Positions 40,776 through 50,186 of a stretch of 64,000 nt of DNA are shown piece by piece. The position numbers were made by a program, and so were the translations under genes. The notes under the pieces were generated by a model. The model was not told the DNA's origin. It saw only the letters and a list, made by a program, of their open reading frames with translations, and did not search any database. How positions within the stretch are numbered: the stretch's first letter is position 1; the number at the start of each line of letters is the position of its first letter. This stretch comes from Planktosalinus sp963975935 (lineage in GTDB: Bacteria; Bacteroidota; Bacteroidia; Flavobacteriales; Flavobacteriaceae). The DNA is taken from positions 1-64,000 of the forward strand of contig CAXBIQ010000001.1 in assembly GCA_963975935.1 (NCBI GenBank), written 5' to 3'.

Positions 40776-41915
40776 ATGAAAGTATTTAAAAAGATTTTAG
40801 GTGGCATTTTAGCCCTATTTGCTCTACTCATTGTCATTCTTTACATCTTTGATTACGACTACTTATTAAAAGCCGTTCGTACCATCTATTTAAAAGGCCA
40901 CAGTACTGCTTTTTTAGAAGATTACAAGTCATTTGATAATGCTCCTGTAGAAGCTGCCGCTGAAACAATCCCCTGGCCAAAGCATAAGGATTACAATGTT
41001 GTAACCCCTACTAAAAAACTCAAAAACACACACAAAGATGCCGGTACAACAGCCTATGTGATTATCAAAAATGACAGCATCTGGTACGAGAGTTACTATG
41101 ACGGATTTGATGAAAATAGCAAATCCAATTCCTTTTCCATGGCAAAAAGTTTCATTTCAGGACTGCTGGGCAAGGCTATTATGGACGGGCACATTAAAAG
41201 CCTGGATCAACCTTTAAGTGATTTTTACCCACAATATGAAGGCACAAAAACTACCGTGGGTGATTTAGCCTCCATGGCATCGGGGCTTGATTGGGACGAG
41301 GCTTATTACAGCCCGTTTTCGATTACTACAAAAGCCTATTTTTATGACGACCTAGAAAAAATGATGCTTGAGCTCGGTATTGTGGAAGAACCGGCAAAAG
41401 AATTCAAATACCTCAGCGGAAGCACCCAATTGCTGGCCATGGTCATAGAAAAAGCCAGCAACAGAAAGATACCGGAGTATTTTTCAGAAGCTTTCTGGAA
41501 ACCTTTAGGGGCAAAAAATGATGCCCTCTGGCAACTGGATAGTGAGGAACACAACATGGTTAAAGCCTACTGTTGTTTTGCCTCCAATGCGCTTGACTTT
41601 GCACGTTTTGGAAAATTATACAAAGACCACGGGCGGTTCAACGAAAAACAAATACTTGATTCTGCTTTTGTAGCAAAATCCATAAACCCCCGATTTGAAG
41701 GAGCCCCCTACGGCTATGGGTTCTGGCTGGGCCAAAGTCAAGGAAAAGATTTTTTTGCCATGCGCGGGCATTTGGGTCAGTATGTGATTGTATTTCCCCA
41801 AGAAAATGTTATGGTAGTGCGTCTTGGACACTCTAAAGGTGATGTGGATGGAATTGAAACCTACCCTGAAAATTTTATAATATATATAGAAGAGGCTTTC
41901 AAGATGTTGAATTAA
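40776..41915 (+). CDS. Membrane-anchored serine hydrolase (beta-lactamase-like fold)
   Basis: 379 aa. N-terminal anchor helix at about 8-26. The beta-lactamase/transpeptidase-like domain has the SxxK motif at Ser121-Lys124 (FSMAKSFISG), a YLSGSTQLL second motif and HLGQYVIVFP as the third (HxG). This is the class C-related hydrolase family. Probably acts on peptides or esters in the periplasm. Nothing indicates a true antibiotic beta-lactamase. It is 9 nt ahead of the exonuclease gene. Confidence 0.88.
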   Translation: MKVFKKILGGILALFALLIVILYIFDYDYLLKAVRTIYLKGHSTAFLEDYKSFDNAPVEAAAETIPWPKHKDYNVVTPTKKLKNTHKDAGTTAYVIIKNDSIWYESYYDGFDENSKSNSFSMAKSFISGLLGKAIMDGHIKSLDQPLSDFYPQYEGTKTTVGDLASMASGLDWDEAYYSPFSITTKAYFYDDLEKMMLELGIVEEPAKEFKYLSGSTQLLAMVIEKASNRKIPEYFSEAFWKPLGAKNDALWQLDSEEHNMVKAYCCFASNALDFARFGKLYKDHGRFNEKQILDSAFVAKSINPRFEGAPYGYGFWLGQSQGKDFFAMRGHLGQYVIVFPQENVMVVRLGHSKGDVDGIETYPENFIIYIEEAFKMLN

Positions 41916-41924
41916 AACCAAAAT

Positions 41925-42638
41925 ATGCTCTCAAAAATTAAAATAGAAAACATTCTCTTTCTGGACATAGAAACTGTACCATTAGAAGAAAACTTTGATG
42001 ATGTTGATGACACCTTAAAAATACTTTGGGAAAAGAAAACAGAGTACCAAAGACGTGATGAGCACACCCCTGAAGCCTTTTACGACCGTGCAGGGATTTG
42101 GGCCGAATTTGGAAAAATCGTTTGCATTTCCGTAGGCTATTTCGTTATAAAAGGAGACATCAGAAATTTTAGGGTCACTTCTTTTCACGGTGATGAAATC
42201 CAATTGCTCAAAGACTTTAAAAATTTACTGGAAACACATTTCAACAAAACACAGCATGTGCTCTGTGCTCATAACGGCAAGGAGTTTGACTTCCCATACA
42301 TTGCCAGAAGAATGATTATCAACCGCATTGACATTCCTTTTAAACTGGATCTATTCGGAAAAAAACCTTGGGAAGTTCCGCATTTAGATACCCTGGAATT
42401 GTGGAAGTTTGGTGATTATAAACACTTTACATCATTAAAATTGATGACGCATATTTTGGGAATCCCCTCGCCTAAAGATGATATTGATGGCAGTGAGGTT
42501 CGCAAAGTATACTATGAAGAAAAAGATATAGATCGCATCATCCGCTATTGCGAAAAAGATACTGTTGCTGTTGCTCAGGTATTTTTAAGGCTACGCAATG
42601 AAGAAATCCTGATTCCGGACGAGATTATTTCAATTTAA
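41925..42638 (+). CDS. PolB-like 3'-5' exonuclease
   Basis: 237 aa RNase H-like DEDDy exonuclease. The acidic residues are visible: FLDIETVP (Asp14, Glu16), HNGKEFDFPYIARR (middle Asp) and RYCEKDTVAVAQVFL, where Tyr and Asp are spaced YxxxD. This is the predicted 3'-5' exonuclease related to PolB proofreading domains. Substrate and role in repair are unknown. It shares a bidirectional terminator with the subtilase gene. Confidence 0.9.
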   Translation: MLSKIKIENILFLDIETVPLEENFDDVDDTLKILWEKKTEYQRRDEHTPEAFYDRAGIWAEFGKIVCISVGYFVIKGDIRNFRVTSFHGDEIQLLKDFKNLLETHFNKTQHVLCAHNGKEFDFPYIARRMIINRIDIPFKLDLFGKKPWEVPHLDTLELWKFGDYKHFTSLKLMTHILGIPSPKDDIDGSEVRKVYYEEKDIDRIIRYCEKDTVAVAQVFLRLRNEEILIPDEIISI

Positions 42639-42657
42639 GTCAAATGATTTTATAACA

Positions 42658-42683
42658 AAAAAGCCCGCATTTGCGGGCTTTTT
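42658..42683. terminator. Bidirectional terminator between convergent genes
   Basis: AAAAAGCCCGC-ATTT-GCGGGCTTTTT, perfect 11-bp stem. Confidence 0.92.
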
Positions 42684-42700
42684 CATAAGTTACTTAGTTT

Positions 42701-45700
42701 CTATTGTTTAATAAAGCGTTCCATAAACGTTTTGTTGTCGCTTACTACTTCTATAAAATAAGCTCCGCTTTGTAGTTGGGAAACATCAATGGTATTTGAA
42801 AAATTACCTTTTCTTACTTCCTGACCCAACATATTCAAGATTCTGTACTGCGTGGCTGTTCCGTTTGATAAAACTGCATTCAGCACATTTCCTTTAACGG
42901 GGTTTGGATACACTTCAAGCGTTGTATCATCGTCATAGTCATTGCTAATGGTTGTATACTCATATCCTTGAGAACCGGTACTGGAAATTATAACGGTGTA
43001 ATCCTCAACTTCACCCCAGGTAAATGTTTCACACGAGGTGGGATAAGCGTTATATTTCATAGAAACGCGCATTCTGGTCGCACCATTCAACGCAGAAGTT
43101 GGCACTGTAAAGCTTCCGCTTACGGGGGAAGCTGTAGTTCTTGCCCTGCTGTAAACCAATTCACCTGCATCATCAAAATCACCATCCTGATTGTAGTCAA
43201 TCCATACCCTGTAAGCCTCCCTGTATTTTGTTCCGGCCCAACCGGGTGTGATGGTAATCGTGTTACTGGTGCCTTTTACCAACGTTGTCGACAAGTTTGT
43301 AAAATCAGCATAGCCGCCATTACTTCCTGAATTATTATTTATACTACCCAATTGAACCCTTTGGATCCATTCATCATTGGTGCTGTTTCCTTGAGAGTTA
43401 CAATATACCAAGGTTGTACCCAGTGTTGTTACATTTACCGTATTACTGGATGCGGAAATATTTCCGGCAGCATCTTTAGCCCGTACTGAGAAACTATAGG
43501 GAGTATTTGCTGTCAATCCTGTAACGGTGGCTGATGTACCGGTCACTGTTCCCAGTAAACTTGCTCCCTGATAGACGTCATAACCTGTAACGCCAACATT
43601 GTCTGTAGAAGCATTCCAGGACAAATCAACGGTTGTTTGTGTCACATTTGAAGCCGTAAGGTTTGTAGGCGCTGTGGGCGCTTGGGTATCCGGCGGGCTT
43701 AGTGTAGTAACATTAACTGTATTGCTGGATGCGGAAATGTTTCCGGCAGCATCTTTAGCCCGCACTGAGAAACTGTAAGAAGTACTTGCTGTCAAGCCCG
43801 TAACACTCGCTGATGTTCCTGTTACTGTTCCCAATAAGCTTGCTCCCTGATACACATCATAACCTGTTACGCCCACATTGTCTGTGGAAGCATTCCATGA
43901 TAAATCAACGGTGGTTTGTGTAATATTGGAAGCCGTAAGGTTTGTGGGTGCTGTAGGCGCTTGTGTGTCTGCCCCTGAGCTCACTATATTCACAGTATAA
44001 TCTTCAACTTCACCATAGGTAAATGTTTCACAGGAAGTTGGAATTCCATTATATTTCATGGAAACACGCATTCTGGTCTGGCCTTGCAGGGCTCCTGCCG
44101 GAATTGTAAACGTCCCGCTTACCGGGCTCGCCGTGGTTGCCGCACGAGTCCAAACCTGTTCTCCGGCATCTGTAAAGTCACCATCATTGTTGTAGTCAAT
44201 CCACACTGAGTAACCTTCTGCATATACAGTTCCCGTCCAGGTGGGTGTTACTGTTACGGTATAAGTGTCTCCAACAGTTAAATCGGTTGAGATATTAGTA
44301 AAGTCTGAATAGCCTCCACCGGAACCGGAAACGTTGTTTATAGTGTTTAGCTGAACCCTGCTGATGTATTCATCATTTACGTTATTTCCCTGTGATGTAC
44401 AATAAACCAATTGGACTTGCTGAGTTGTAAATGTGGTTGAAGAAGAATAGTTTGAAGTACTTCCGTCTGCACATTTGCTTCTCACCTGTGCCTCATAAGA
44501 GGTTTCTGCAGATAGCCCTGATAATGTGGTGGTTGTCCCGGAAACTGCAACCGTTGTCCAGTTAGAAGTTCCTGTCTGACGGTATCTCACATCATATGTG
44601 GCACCGGCCACACTATTCCATGATAAAATAGCAGATGTTGTTCCCACTCCCGAAGGTGTTAATCCTGTTGGAACTGTTGCTGTACAGGCAACAGGTGTAG
44701 ATGTAAGTCCCGTGACAATTAAGGTATAGTTTTGACTACCTCCTGAAAGGGATCCTTTATGGGTTACCGTGATGGTATAAGTACCTGATGCGTTAGAAAC
44801 ATCTACTCTCTCAAAAGGGTCCTTGGTGTTGTCTCCTTTTCCATTTGCATTTACTGCGGTAAGTCTCCAAGGGAAATGTGTCGTCCCTCCTTTGGTTACT
44901 CTTATGTCCAGGTCATTTACCAGTCTTGCAATAGAGGAGTTTGTTGCAGTGGTTGCAGTTCCTGCGGGGTCTGTCCAGGAAATAGAAGCCATTAAATCAT
45001 TCACTCCATCACTGTCCACCTGAATGCTGTAAGTCTGACCGGGCATTAAAGTTAATTCACTGATAAGAGATTCTTCTCCGTTTTGGGAGATTGCCTCAGC
45101 AGCTCTCTTGGCATTCATCAAACCCCATCCAAAGATTGCATCAGGTCCAGTTGCACCTGCATCATCTGCAGTGTGCAGAGCAAGTCCCTTTAAAGTTGCA
45201 GAACGCATAAAATTTCCGTTAACGTTGTTTGCGTGTTCCTGAAGAAGCAATAGCGTGCCTGCAACGTTTGGCGATGCCATCGATGTTCCCGAAATACTAT
45301 TGTATGCAGTGTTGCTGTTATCATACGTTGAGTAAACACCTTGCCCGTTTCCGGTGATATCCGGTTTGATGCGTAAATCATCTGTGGGGCCCTGACTGCT
45401 GAAGGAACTTATACTTACTGAAACCAGATTCCCGTTGCTGTCAATATTTGCATCCTGTGCACTGGCTACTACCATATTGTTTTTGGAAGTGGAATGTCCG
45501 GTGAGTTTGTCGTATTGAGGATTTGACGGGCTTAAAGGAGAACCGTTGTAATTTGTGGTTCCGTCATTACCTGCAGCTACCACCATCAAATAATATGGTG
45601 CATTGTATAGCAGCGCATCCCAATCTCTTGAATCTGTGATATAAGCTCCAAAATAGTAATCCGGAACCAAATCAGATCGAAAACCATAGGAATGGTTTGA

Positions 45701-46336
45701 TACAAGCATTCCATTTCCTGCAGCTGTAGTAGCTTCAGACAAATCACTGTTCCAATCATAACCGGAAACCCGTGAATGCGGTGCCATACCTTTTGCATTG
45801 GCTACCACGCCCGAGGCCATAATGGTTCCTGTTACGTGGGCAGCGTGATAGTTTAAGGATGTACTTCCATCAGCCACAGTATATCTGTTTGTACCACCGG
45901 CACCACCATACTCTTGATGTGAAGCTCTTGCATGACCTCCATCCCAGACATAGGCCCTCATATTTTGACCCATCAAGTTTAAGCCTAGTGATCCACCGGA
46001 ATTTAAATGGTTTGTTCTGGTTGAGCGGGCTGCTGCTACATTCAAAGTTCTGTAATAAATGAGGCTTCCGTCTGGATCTATCCTTTGTAATTCCGCTAAT
46101 CCACCATCTTCTAGGGTAATTTTTGTTTCAATACCTCTCTGTTGTGCATATTGAATGGCTGCTTGTTTTTCCTGAGATACTTTGCTTGAAAATTGGTTTT
46201 CAAGCTGATTTAGTTTTTGAAAATCATATCTGGAAGTGATTAAATCCTGTTGTTCTTTCGTTTGAGAAAAAACAAATGAATAACTGAGGAGCAAAACAGA
46301 AAACACTATCTTACTCAAGGGTACAAATTGTTTCAT
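42701..46336 (-). CDS. Type IX-secreted subtilisin-like protease with Fn3 and GEVED domains
   Basis: 1211 aa. Signal peptide 1-24, S8 domain about 100-420 with catalytic Asp132 (VWDGG), His167 (HAAHVTG), Asn257 (AAGNDG) and Ser352 (GTSMASP). A P-domain-like region follows (about 430-545), then Fn3 (550-640), GEVED (645-795), two near-identical Fn3 units (about 798-982), GEVED (985-1130) and a type A type IX secretion sorting domain (about 1140-1211: LEVYPNPVKGNVL ... GAYFIEVVSDNKTFMERFIKQ). It should be exported across the outer membrane and attached to the surface or released. Role: extracellular protein degradation. Confidence 0.96.
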   Translation of the reverse strand: MKQFVPLSKIVFSVLLLSYSFVFSQTKEQQDLITSRYDFQKLNQLENQFSSKVSQEKQAAIQYAQQRGIETKITLEDGGLAELQRIDPDGSLIYYRTLNVAAARSTRTNHLNSGGSLGLNLMGQNMRAYVWDGGHARASHQEYGGAGGTNRYTVADGSTSLNYHAAHVTGTIMASGVVANAKGMAPHSRVSGYDWNSDLSEATTAAGNGMLVSNHSYGFRSDLVPDYYFGAYITDSRDWDALLYNAPYYLMVVAAGNDGTTNYNGSPLSPSNPQYDKLTGHSTSKNNMVVASAQDANIDSNGNLVSVSISSFSSQGPTDDLRIKPDITGNGQGVYSTYDNSNTAYNSISGTSMASPNVAGTLLLLQEHANNVNGNFMRSATLKGLALHTADDAGATGPDAIFGWGLMNAKRAAEAISQNGEESLISELTLMPGQTYSIQVDSDGVNDLMASISWTDPAGTATTATNSSIARLVNDLDIRVTKGGTTHFPWRLTAVNANGKGDNTKDPFERVDVSNASGTYTITVTHKGSLSGGSQNYTLIVTGLTSTPVACTATVPTGLTPSGVGTTSAILSWNSVAGATYDVRYRQTGTSNWTTVAVSGTTTTLSGLSAETSYEAQVRSKCADGSTSNYSSSTTFTTQQVQLVYCTSQGNNVNDEYISRVQLNTINNVSGSGGGYSDFTNISTDLTVGDTYTVTVTPTWTGTVYAEGYSVWIDYNNDGDFTDAGEQVWTRAATTASPVSGTFTIPAGALQGQTRMRVSMKYNGIPTSCETFTYGEVEDYTVNIVSSGADTQAPTAPTNLTASNITQTTVDLSWNASTDNVGVTGYDVYQGASLLGTVTGTSASVTGLTASTSYSFSVRAKDAAGNISASSNTVNVTTLSPPDTQAPTAPTNLTASNVTQTTVDLSWNASTDNVGVTGYDVYQGASLLGTVTGTSATVTGLTANTPYSFSVRAKDAAGNISASSNTVNVTTLGTTLVYCNSQGNSTNDEWIQRVQLGSINNNSGSNGGYADFTNLSTTLVKGTSNTITITPGWAGTKYREAYRVWIDYNQDGDFDDAGELVYSRARTTASPVSGSFTVPTSALNGATRMRVSMKYNAYPTSCETFTWGEVEDYTVIISSTGSQGYEYTTISNDYDDDTTLEVYPNPVKGNVLNAVLSNGTATQYRILNMLGQEVRKGNFSNTIDVSQLQSGAYFIEVVSDNKTFMERFIKQ
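43428..43990 (-). repeat. Tandem Fn3-coding duplication, 279-bp period
   Basis: Two consecutive units are almost identical in protein and DNA (for example GGATGCGGAAAT at 43448 and 43727). The encoded units differ at only a few residues, such as ASNITQT/ASNVTQT. This indicates recent duplication or gene conversion. Confidence 0.88.
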
Positions 46337-46537
46337 AAAGTTCGTTTAGATTAATTAAACAATAATAGGGATTGTTTTAGAAGAGAATTTTTCTTAAAAA
46401 AACAAGTTCCTAAATTAACAAAATAATCTGATGAAAAGAAAATATATTCGATATAATACAGCTTTTTAAAAACATATTATTAATTTTTTCATAATTTATT
46501 TAAACTCATATTATGCGGTAAACTTCTGAAGAAGCTT

Positions 46538-46545
46538 TATATTTG
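46538..46545 (+). promoter_or_regulatory. -7 box of the ABC ATPase gene
   Basis: TATATTTG, exact match, 22 nt before the ATG. The remainder of the 231-bp spacer after the subtilase gene shows no other clear signal. Confidence 0.65.
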
Positions 46546-46567
46546 GGTACATTTGAAATGCTAAGAC

Positions 46568-48244
46568 ATGCTTAAGGTCACTCATTTATCTTTATCCTTT
46601 TTTTTAAAAAAAACAGAAACCAAAGTCTTAAAATCGGTTTCTTTCTCTTTGGACAAAAATGAAATTCTGGGCATCGTAGGTGAATCAGGTTCCGGAAAGT
46701 CGGTGACTACTTTGGCGGTTATGGGATTGCTTCCAAAAAAGATTTCCAAAATCACTTCCGGAGCAATTGTTTACGATGAAAAACTCATTCAAAATTTAAG
46801 TGATAAAGAATTTCAAAAAATTCGTGGCAACGAAATCTCCATGATTTTTCAGGAGCCTATGAGTGCCTTAAACCCTTCAATGCGATGTGGGAAACAAGTC
46901 GCAGAAATTCTTTTAAATCATAAAAAACTTTCAAAACAAGAAGCCAAAAAACAAACAATGGCGTTGTTTGAAAAGGTAAAACTGCCCAGGCCGGAAGAAA
47001 TCTATAATGCCTATCCGCATCAAATAAGCGGCGGACAGATGCAACGTGTAATGATTGCGATGGCCATCGCCTGCAAACCAAAAATTTTGATTGCAGATGA
47101 GCCCACCACCGCACTTGATGTAACGGTTCAAAAAGAAATTATATTACTCCTCAAAGAGTTGCAACAGGAAACGGGGATGAGCATCCTTTTTATTTCACAC
47201 GATCTATCGCTGGTCTCTGAAATTGCTGATCGTATTTTAGTAATGTTTCAAGGTGAAGTTGTGGAACAGGGTAATGTTGACCAAATCTTCCACGCACCCC
47301 AACACAAGTATACTAAAGCACTCATAAATTCGCGACCGTCTCTTGATGAGCGTTTGGAAAAACTTCCTACCATAAAAGATTTCTTGGAAGATAATGCCCC
47401 TTCAAAAGTCATCACTGCCGGCATGCGTGCCTCAAAACACAAGAGCCTTTACAGCAAGCCCCCGTTATTGGAAGTTATTAATCTGGAAAAAGAATATATC
47501 AGCAATGCAGGATTTTTTAGGAAAGAGAATAAAGTCAAAGCAGTAAACAATGTTAGTTTTCAGGTATTTGAAGGGGAAACTCTCGGATTGGTGGGCGAAT
47601 CAGGCTGCGGAAAGTCTACGCTGGGAAAGGCTATTCTCCAGTTAGACAAAGCCACACGGGGCACCATTAAGTTTCGCGGAAAAGATATCACCGCTCTCAG
47701 CGAAAGTGATTTCAGGCGATTCAGAAAGGAAATTCAGATTATTTTTCAGGACCCTTATTCCTCTTTACACCCGAGAATGCTGATAGGAGAAGCCATTTTA
47801 GAGCCGATGCAAGTTCACAACTTACACCAAAATGATAAAAAACGTAAAGAAAAAGTAAAAGAACTATTACTTCAAGTGGGCCTTAATGAAGATTTTTACT
47901 ACAGGTACCCACACCAGCTTTCAGGTGGTCAAAGACAGCGCGTGGGTATTGCCCGGACCGTTGCCCTTGAACCCAAGCTGATTATTTGTGATGAGTCTGT
48001 TTCAGCTTTGGATATTTCTGTGCAAGCACAGGTTTTAAATATGCTGAATGAACTGAAGGAAACATTTGGGTTCACATATATTTTTATATCTCATGACCTT
48101 GCGGTGGTTAAGTATATGGCAGACCAACTATTGGTTATGAACGCAGGAAAAATAGAAGAAATAGGCGAAGCAGATGAAATATATGCAAACCCTCTGAGGG
48201 ATTATACTAAAAAATTAATTGATGCTATTCCTAAAGGAAGGTAA
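46568..48244 (+). CDS. Peptide ABC transporter, two fused ATPase domains
   Basis: 558 aa with two complete nucleotide-binding domains. First: Walker A GESGSGKS, signature SGGQMQRV, Walker B ILIADEPT. Second (from about residue 298): GESGCGKS, SGGQRQRV, LIICDESVSALD. It equals a DppD-DppF fusion like E. coli YejF or GsiA and drives uptake of di- or oligopeptides, or of similar solutes. The matching permease and binding-protein genes are not in the window, so it is an orphan ATPase here. Confidence 0.95.
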   Translation: MLKVTHLSLSFFLKKTETKVLKSVSFSLDKNEILGIVGESGSGKSVTTLAVMGLLPKKISKITSGAIVYDEKLIQNLSDKEFQKIRGNEISMIFQEPMSALNPSMRCGKQVAEILLNHKKLSKQEAKKQTMALFEKVKLPRPEEIYNAYPHQISGGQMQRVMIAMAIACKPKILIADEPTTALDVTVQKEIILLLKELQQETGMSILFISHDLSLVSEIADRILVMFQGEVVEQGNVDQIFHAPQHKYTKALINSRPSLDERLEKLPTIKDFLEDNAPSKVITAGMRASKHKSLYSKPPLLEVINLEKEYISNAGFFRKENKVKAVNNVSFQVFEGETLGLVGESGCGKSTLGKAILQLDKATRGTIKFRGKDITALSESDFRRFRKEIQIIFQDPYSSLHPRMLIGEAILEPMQVHNLHQNDKKRKEKVKELLLQVGLNEDFYYRYPHQLSGGQRQRVGIARTVALEPKLIICDESVSALDISVQAQVLNMLNELKETFGFTYIFISHDLAVVKYMADQLLVMNAGKIEEIGEADEIYANPLRDYTKKLIDAIPKGR

Positions 48245-48684
48245 TCAGGAATGTTAAAGCTTAAGGTTCGTGACATTTCGGTAAGTTTGGGCATAAAAAA
48301 ATCCCGCTCTAACCTCACAAAGAGCGGGATTGACCTTTAAATCTGAAAATGTCAACAGATTTGGGGGTTTTACTTTTAGCTACATCAATAAAAACACTTT
48401 TTTGAATATGTAAAGCACACTATTAACTAAAATTAAAGTAGGTTTAATTTTACTGTGCAATACCTGAAAATTTCTTTTGACTTTAGTCATCTTTTCAAAT
48501 TCAAATTTTCGATTCTTACTAATTTCACTTACATAGCTTAGGTTAAGTAAGCTGGTTGATTTTGGGACTGCTAATATGCAAACAAAATTCAATAAATAAC
48601 GATTAAATACCTTTTTATTCGATGAAATGCACTATTTTTTAACATTTGAAGTAGTTTTCACCTACAAATGAGTGTTTTTAAACA
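48245..48684. other. 440-bp region without a convincing gene
   Basis: It contains a minus-strand terminator (48295-48331), an inverted repeat AAATCTG/CAGATTT (48342 and 48356 area) and a TTG-started frame of 70 codons on the minus strand (48380-48592) that has no recognisable features. A small minus-strand transcript is possible; I see no clear promoter. Confidence 0.4.
48295..48331 (-). terminator. Minus-strand terminator without an assigned gene
   Basis: AATCCCGCTCT (48300-48310) pairs with AGAGCGGGATT (48321-48331), 10-nt loop. The T tract is on the minus strand only (A run at 48295-48301), so it ends leftward transcripts. The nearest leftward gene already has its own terminator at 48685. 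Confidence 0.8.
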
Positions 48685-48717
48685 AAACAAGAACCTTCGA
48701 TCTGAAGGTTCTTGTTT
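48685..48717 (-). terminator. Terminator of the ricT-to-scoB operon
   Basis: AAACAAGAACCTTC (48685-48698) pairs perfectly with GAAGGTTCTTGTTT (48704-48717), 5-nt loop. Confidence 0.88.
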
Positions 48718-48738
48718 AAATAAATATGTTAAGTGTAT

Positions 48739-49395
48739 TTAGAATTTCATCTCCGGGATATCTCCTGAAATAATAAGAGTGCCCTCTGTTGCCTTTTGGA
48801 TATCTTCAATTGTAACGCCCGGGGCACGTTCCAAAAGTTTAAACCCTTTATCAGTTATTTCAAGTACTGCGAGGTCTGTAACCACTTTCTTAACACACTT
48901 AACACCTGTTAAAGGTAAAGAGCATTTTTTAAGCAGTTTTGATTCTCCTGCACGGTTTGTATGCATCATCGCCACGATAATATTTTCTGCCGAAGCTACA
49001 AGGTCCATAGCTCCACCCATTCCTTTTACCATTTTACCTGGTATTTTCCAGTTGGCGATATCGCCATTTTCATCAACTTCCATTGCTCCCAGTATGGTTA
49101 AATCAACATGTTGCCCTCTTATCATTGAAAAACTCATCGCAGAGTCAAAAAAGGATGCTCCGGGCAAAGTTGTAATGGTTTGTTTGCCGGCATTTATCAA
49201 ATCAGGATCTTCTTCACCTTCAAACGGAAAAGGACCCATACCCAAAACGCCGTTTTCACTCTGAAACTCTACATCAATATCATCCCGCACAAAATTTGCT
49301 ACAAGAGTGGGGATACCTATTCCCAGATTGACATAGTAACCGTCTTTTACTTCTTTTGCTATACGCTGTGCTATTTGTTCTTTAGAAAGTGCCAT
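48739..49395 (-). CDS. scoB: 3-oxoacid CoA-transferase subunit B
   Basis: 218 aa. Family I CoA-transferase beta subunit: YYVNLGIGIPTLV, the catalytic glutamate in FQSENGVLGMGPFP, and GGAMDLVASA. With subunit A it moves CoA from succinyl-CoA to acetoacetate (or a similar 3-oxoacid), feeding acetoacetate into central metabolism. The two subunit genes are adjacent, separated by 78 bp of heptad-type repeat. Substrate choice between SCOT and acetate-CoA transferase is by family likelihood. Confidence 0.93.
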   Translation of the reverse strand: MALSKEQIAQRIAKEVKDGYYVNLGIGIPTLVANFVRDDIDVEFQSENGVLGMGPFPFEGEEDPDLINAGKQTITTLPGASFFDSAMSFSMIRGQHVDLTILGAMEVDENGDIANWKIPGKMVKGMGGAMDLVASAENIIVAMMHTNRAGESKLLKKCSLPLTGVKCVKKVVTDLAVLEITDKGFKLLERAPGVTIEDIQKATEGTLIISGDIPEMKF

Positions 49396-49401
49396 AATTT
49401 T

Positions 49402-49476
49402 AAAGTTGGAAGTTAAAGGGCAGAAGGTAGAAGGTGAAAAAATACTTCGTAATTCTAACTTCGTACCTCTAACTTA
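49402..49476. repeat. Inverted arrays of 7-nt units between scoA and scoB
   Basis: The left part reads AAGTTGG, AAGTTAA, AGGGCAG, AAGGTAG, AAGGTG. The right part, on the opposite strand, reads AAGTTAG, AGGTACG, AAGTTAG, AATTACG, AAGT. The two arms face each other around AT-rich sequence. Confidence 0.6.
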
Positions 49477-50175
49477 GTTTTTTTTTCGTACGGTTAATTG
49501 CTCAATTCTCTTTTCATAGTTCTTCCCCTGAAAAATGCGTTGTACAAATATCCCGGGGATATGAATCTGATTGGGGTCAAGCGCTCCGGCGGGAACAAGC
49601 TTTTCAACCTCTGCAACGGTTATTTTAGCAGCACCACACATATTGGGGTTGAAATTTCGTGCAGTCCCCTTGAATATTAAATTTCCGGCTTCATCACCTT
49701 TCCACGCTTTCACAAAAGCAAAATCTGCTTCAAAAGCTTTTTCAAGAACATACCATTTACCGTTGAATTGCCGTGTTTCTTTGCCTTCAGCAACTTCAGT
49801 TCCATAGCCTGCGGGCGTGTAAAATGCAGGAAACCCACCTTGTGCAGCCTGACAGCGCTGTGCGAGTGTACCCTGCGGAATAAGTTCAACGTCGAGTTCG
49901 CCGCTTAGCATCTGTCTTTCAAACTCAGCATTTTCTCCCACATAGGAGGAAATCATTTTTTTAATTTGCTTTTTTTGGAGTAAAAGCCCCAGTCCAAAGT
50001 CATCCACTCCTGCGTTGTTTGAGATACAGGTTAGTCCTTTTGTATTGAGCCTCACAACTTCTGAAATTGCGTTTTCCGGAATTCCGCTTAAGCCAAAACC
50101 GCCAAACATCAGTGTCATATTATCTTCTACCCCACGGCAGGCTTCTGCTACTCCTGAAACTACTTTTTTAATCAT
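49474..50175 (-). CDS. scoA: 3-oxoacid CoA-transferase subunit A
   Basis: 233 aa. Family I CoA-transferase alpha subunit with TLMFGGFGLSGIPENAI near the N-terminus, ISNNAGVDDFGLG, YVGENAEFERQMLSGELDVELIPQGTLAQRC, and FYTPAGYGTEVAEGKE (blocks at about 22-38, 53-65, 78-110, 116-132). Partner of the gene downstream. It starts 11 nt after the PBP1A stop, so ketone-body-type metabolism is placed in the same transcription unit as cell-wall and gliding genes. Confidence 0.94.
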   Translation of the reverse strand: MIKKVVSGVAEACRGVEDNMTLMFGGFGLSGIPENAISEVVRLNTKGLTCISNNAGVDDFGLGLLLQKKQIKKMISSYVGENAEFERQMLSGELDVELIPQGTLAQRCQAAQGGFPAFYTPAGYGTEVAEGKETRQFNGKWYVLEKAFEADFAFVKAWKGDEAGNLIFKGTARNFNPNMCGAAKITVAEVEKLVPAGALDPNQIHIPGIFVQRIFQGKNYEKRIEQLTVRKKN

Positions 50176-50186
50176 TGTTTATTAGT

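Noticed and set aside
40776..41915. Antibiotic beta-lactamase
   Set aside because: The SxxK and HxG motifs are shared by many housekeeping serine hydrolases; it has a membrane anchor and nothing specific for antibiotic hydrolysis.
43428..43990. CRISPR-like repeat array
   Set aside because: The repeats are 279 bp, adjacent, and encode Fn3 domains; there are no spacers.
48380..48592. 70-codon minus-strand frame
   Set aside because: Starts with TTG, no domain, no promoter, no coding-like composition. Kept only as a possible transcript region.
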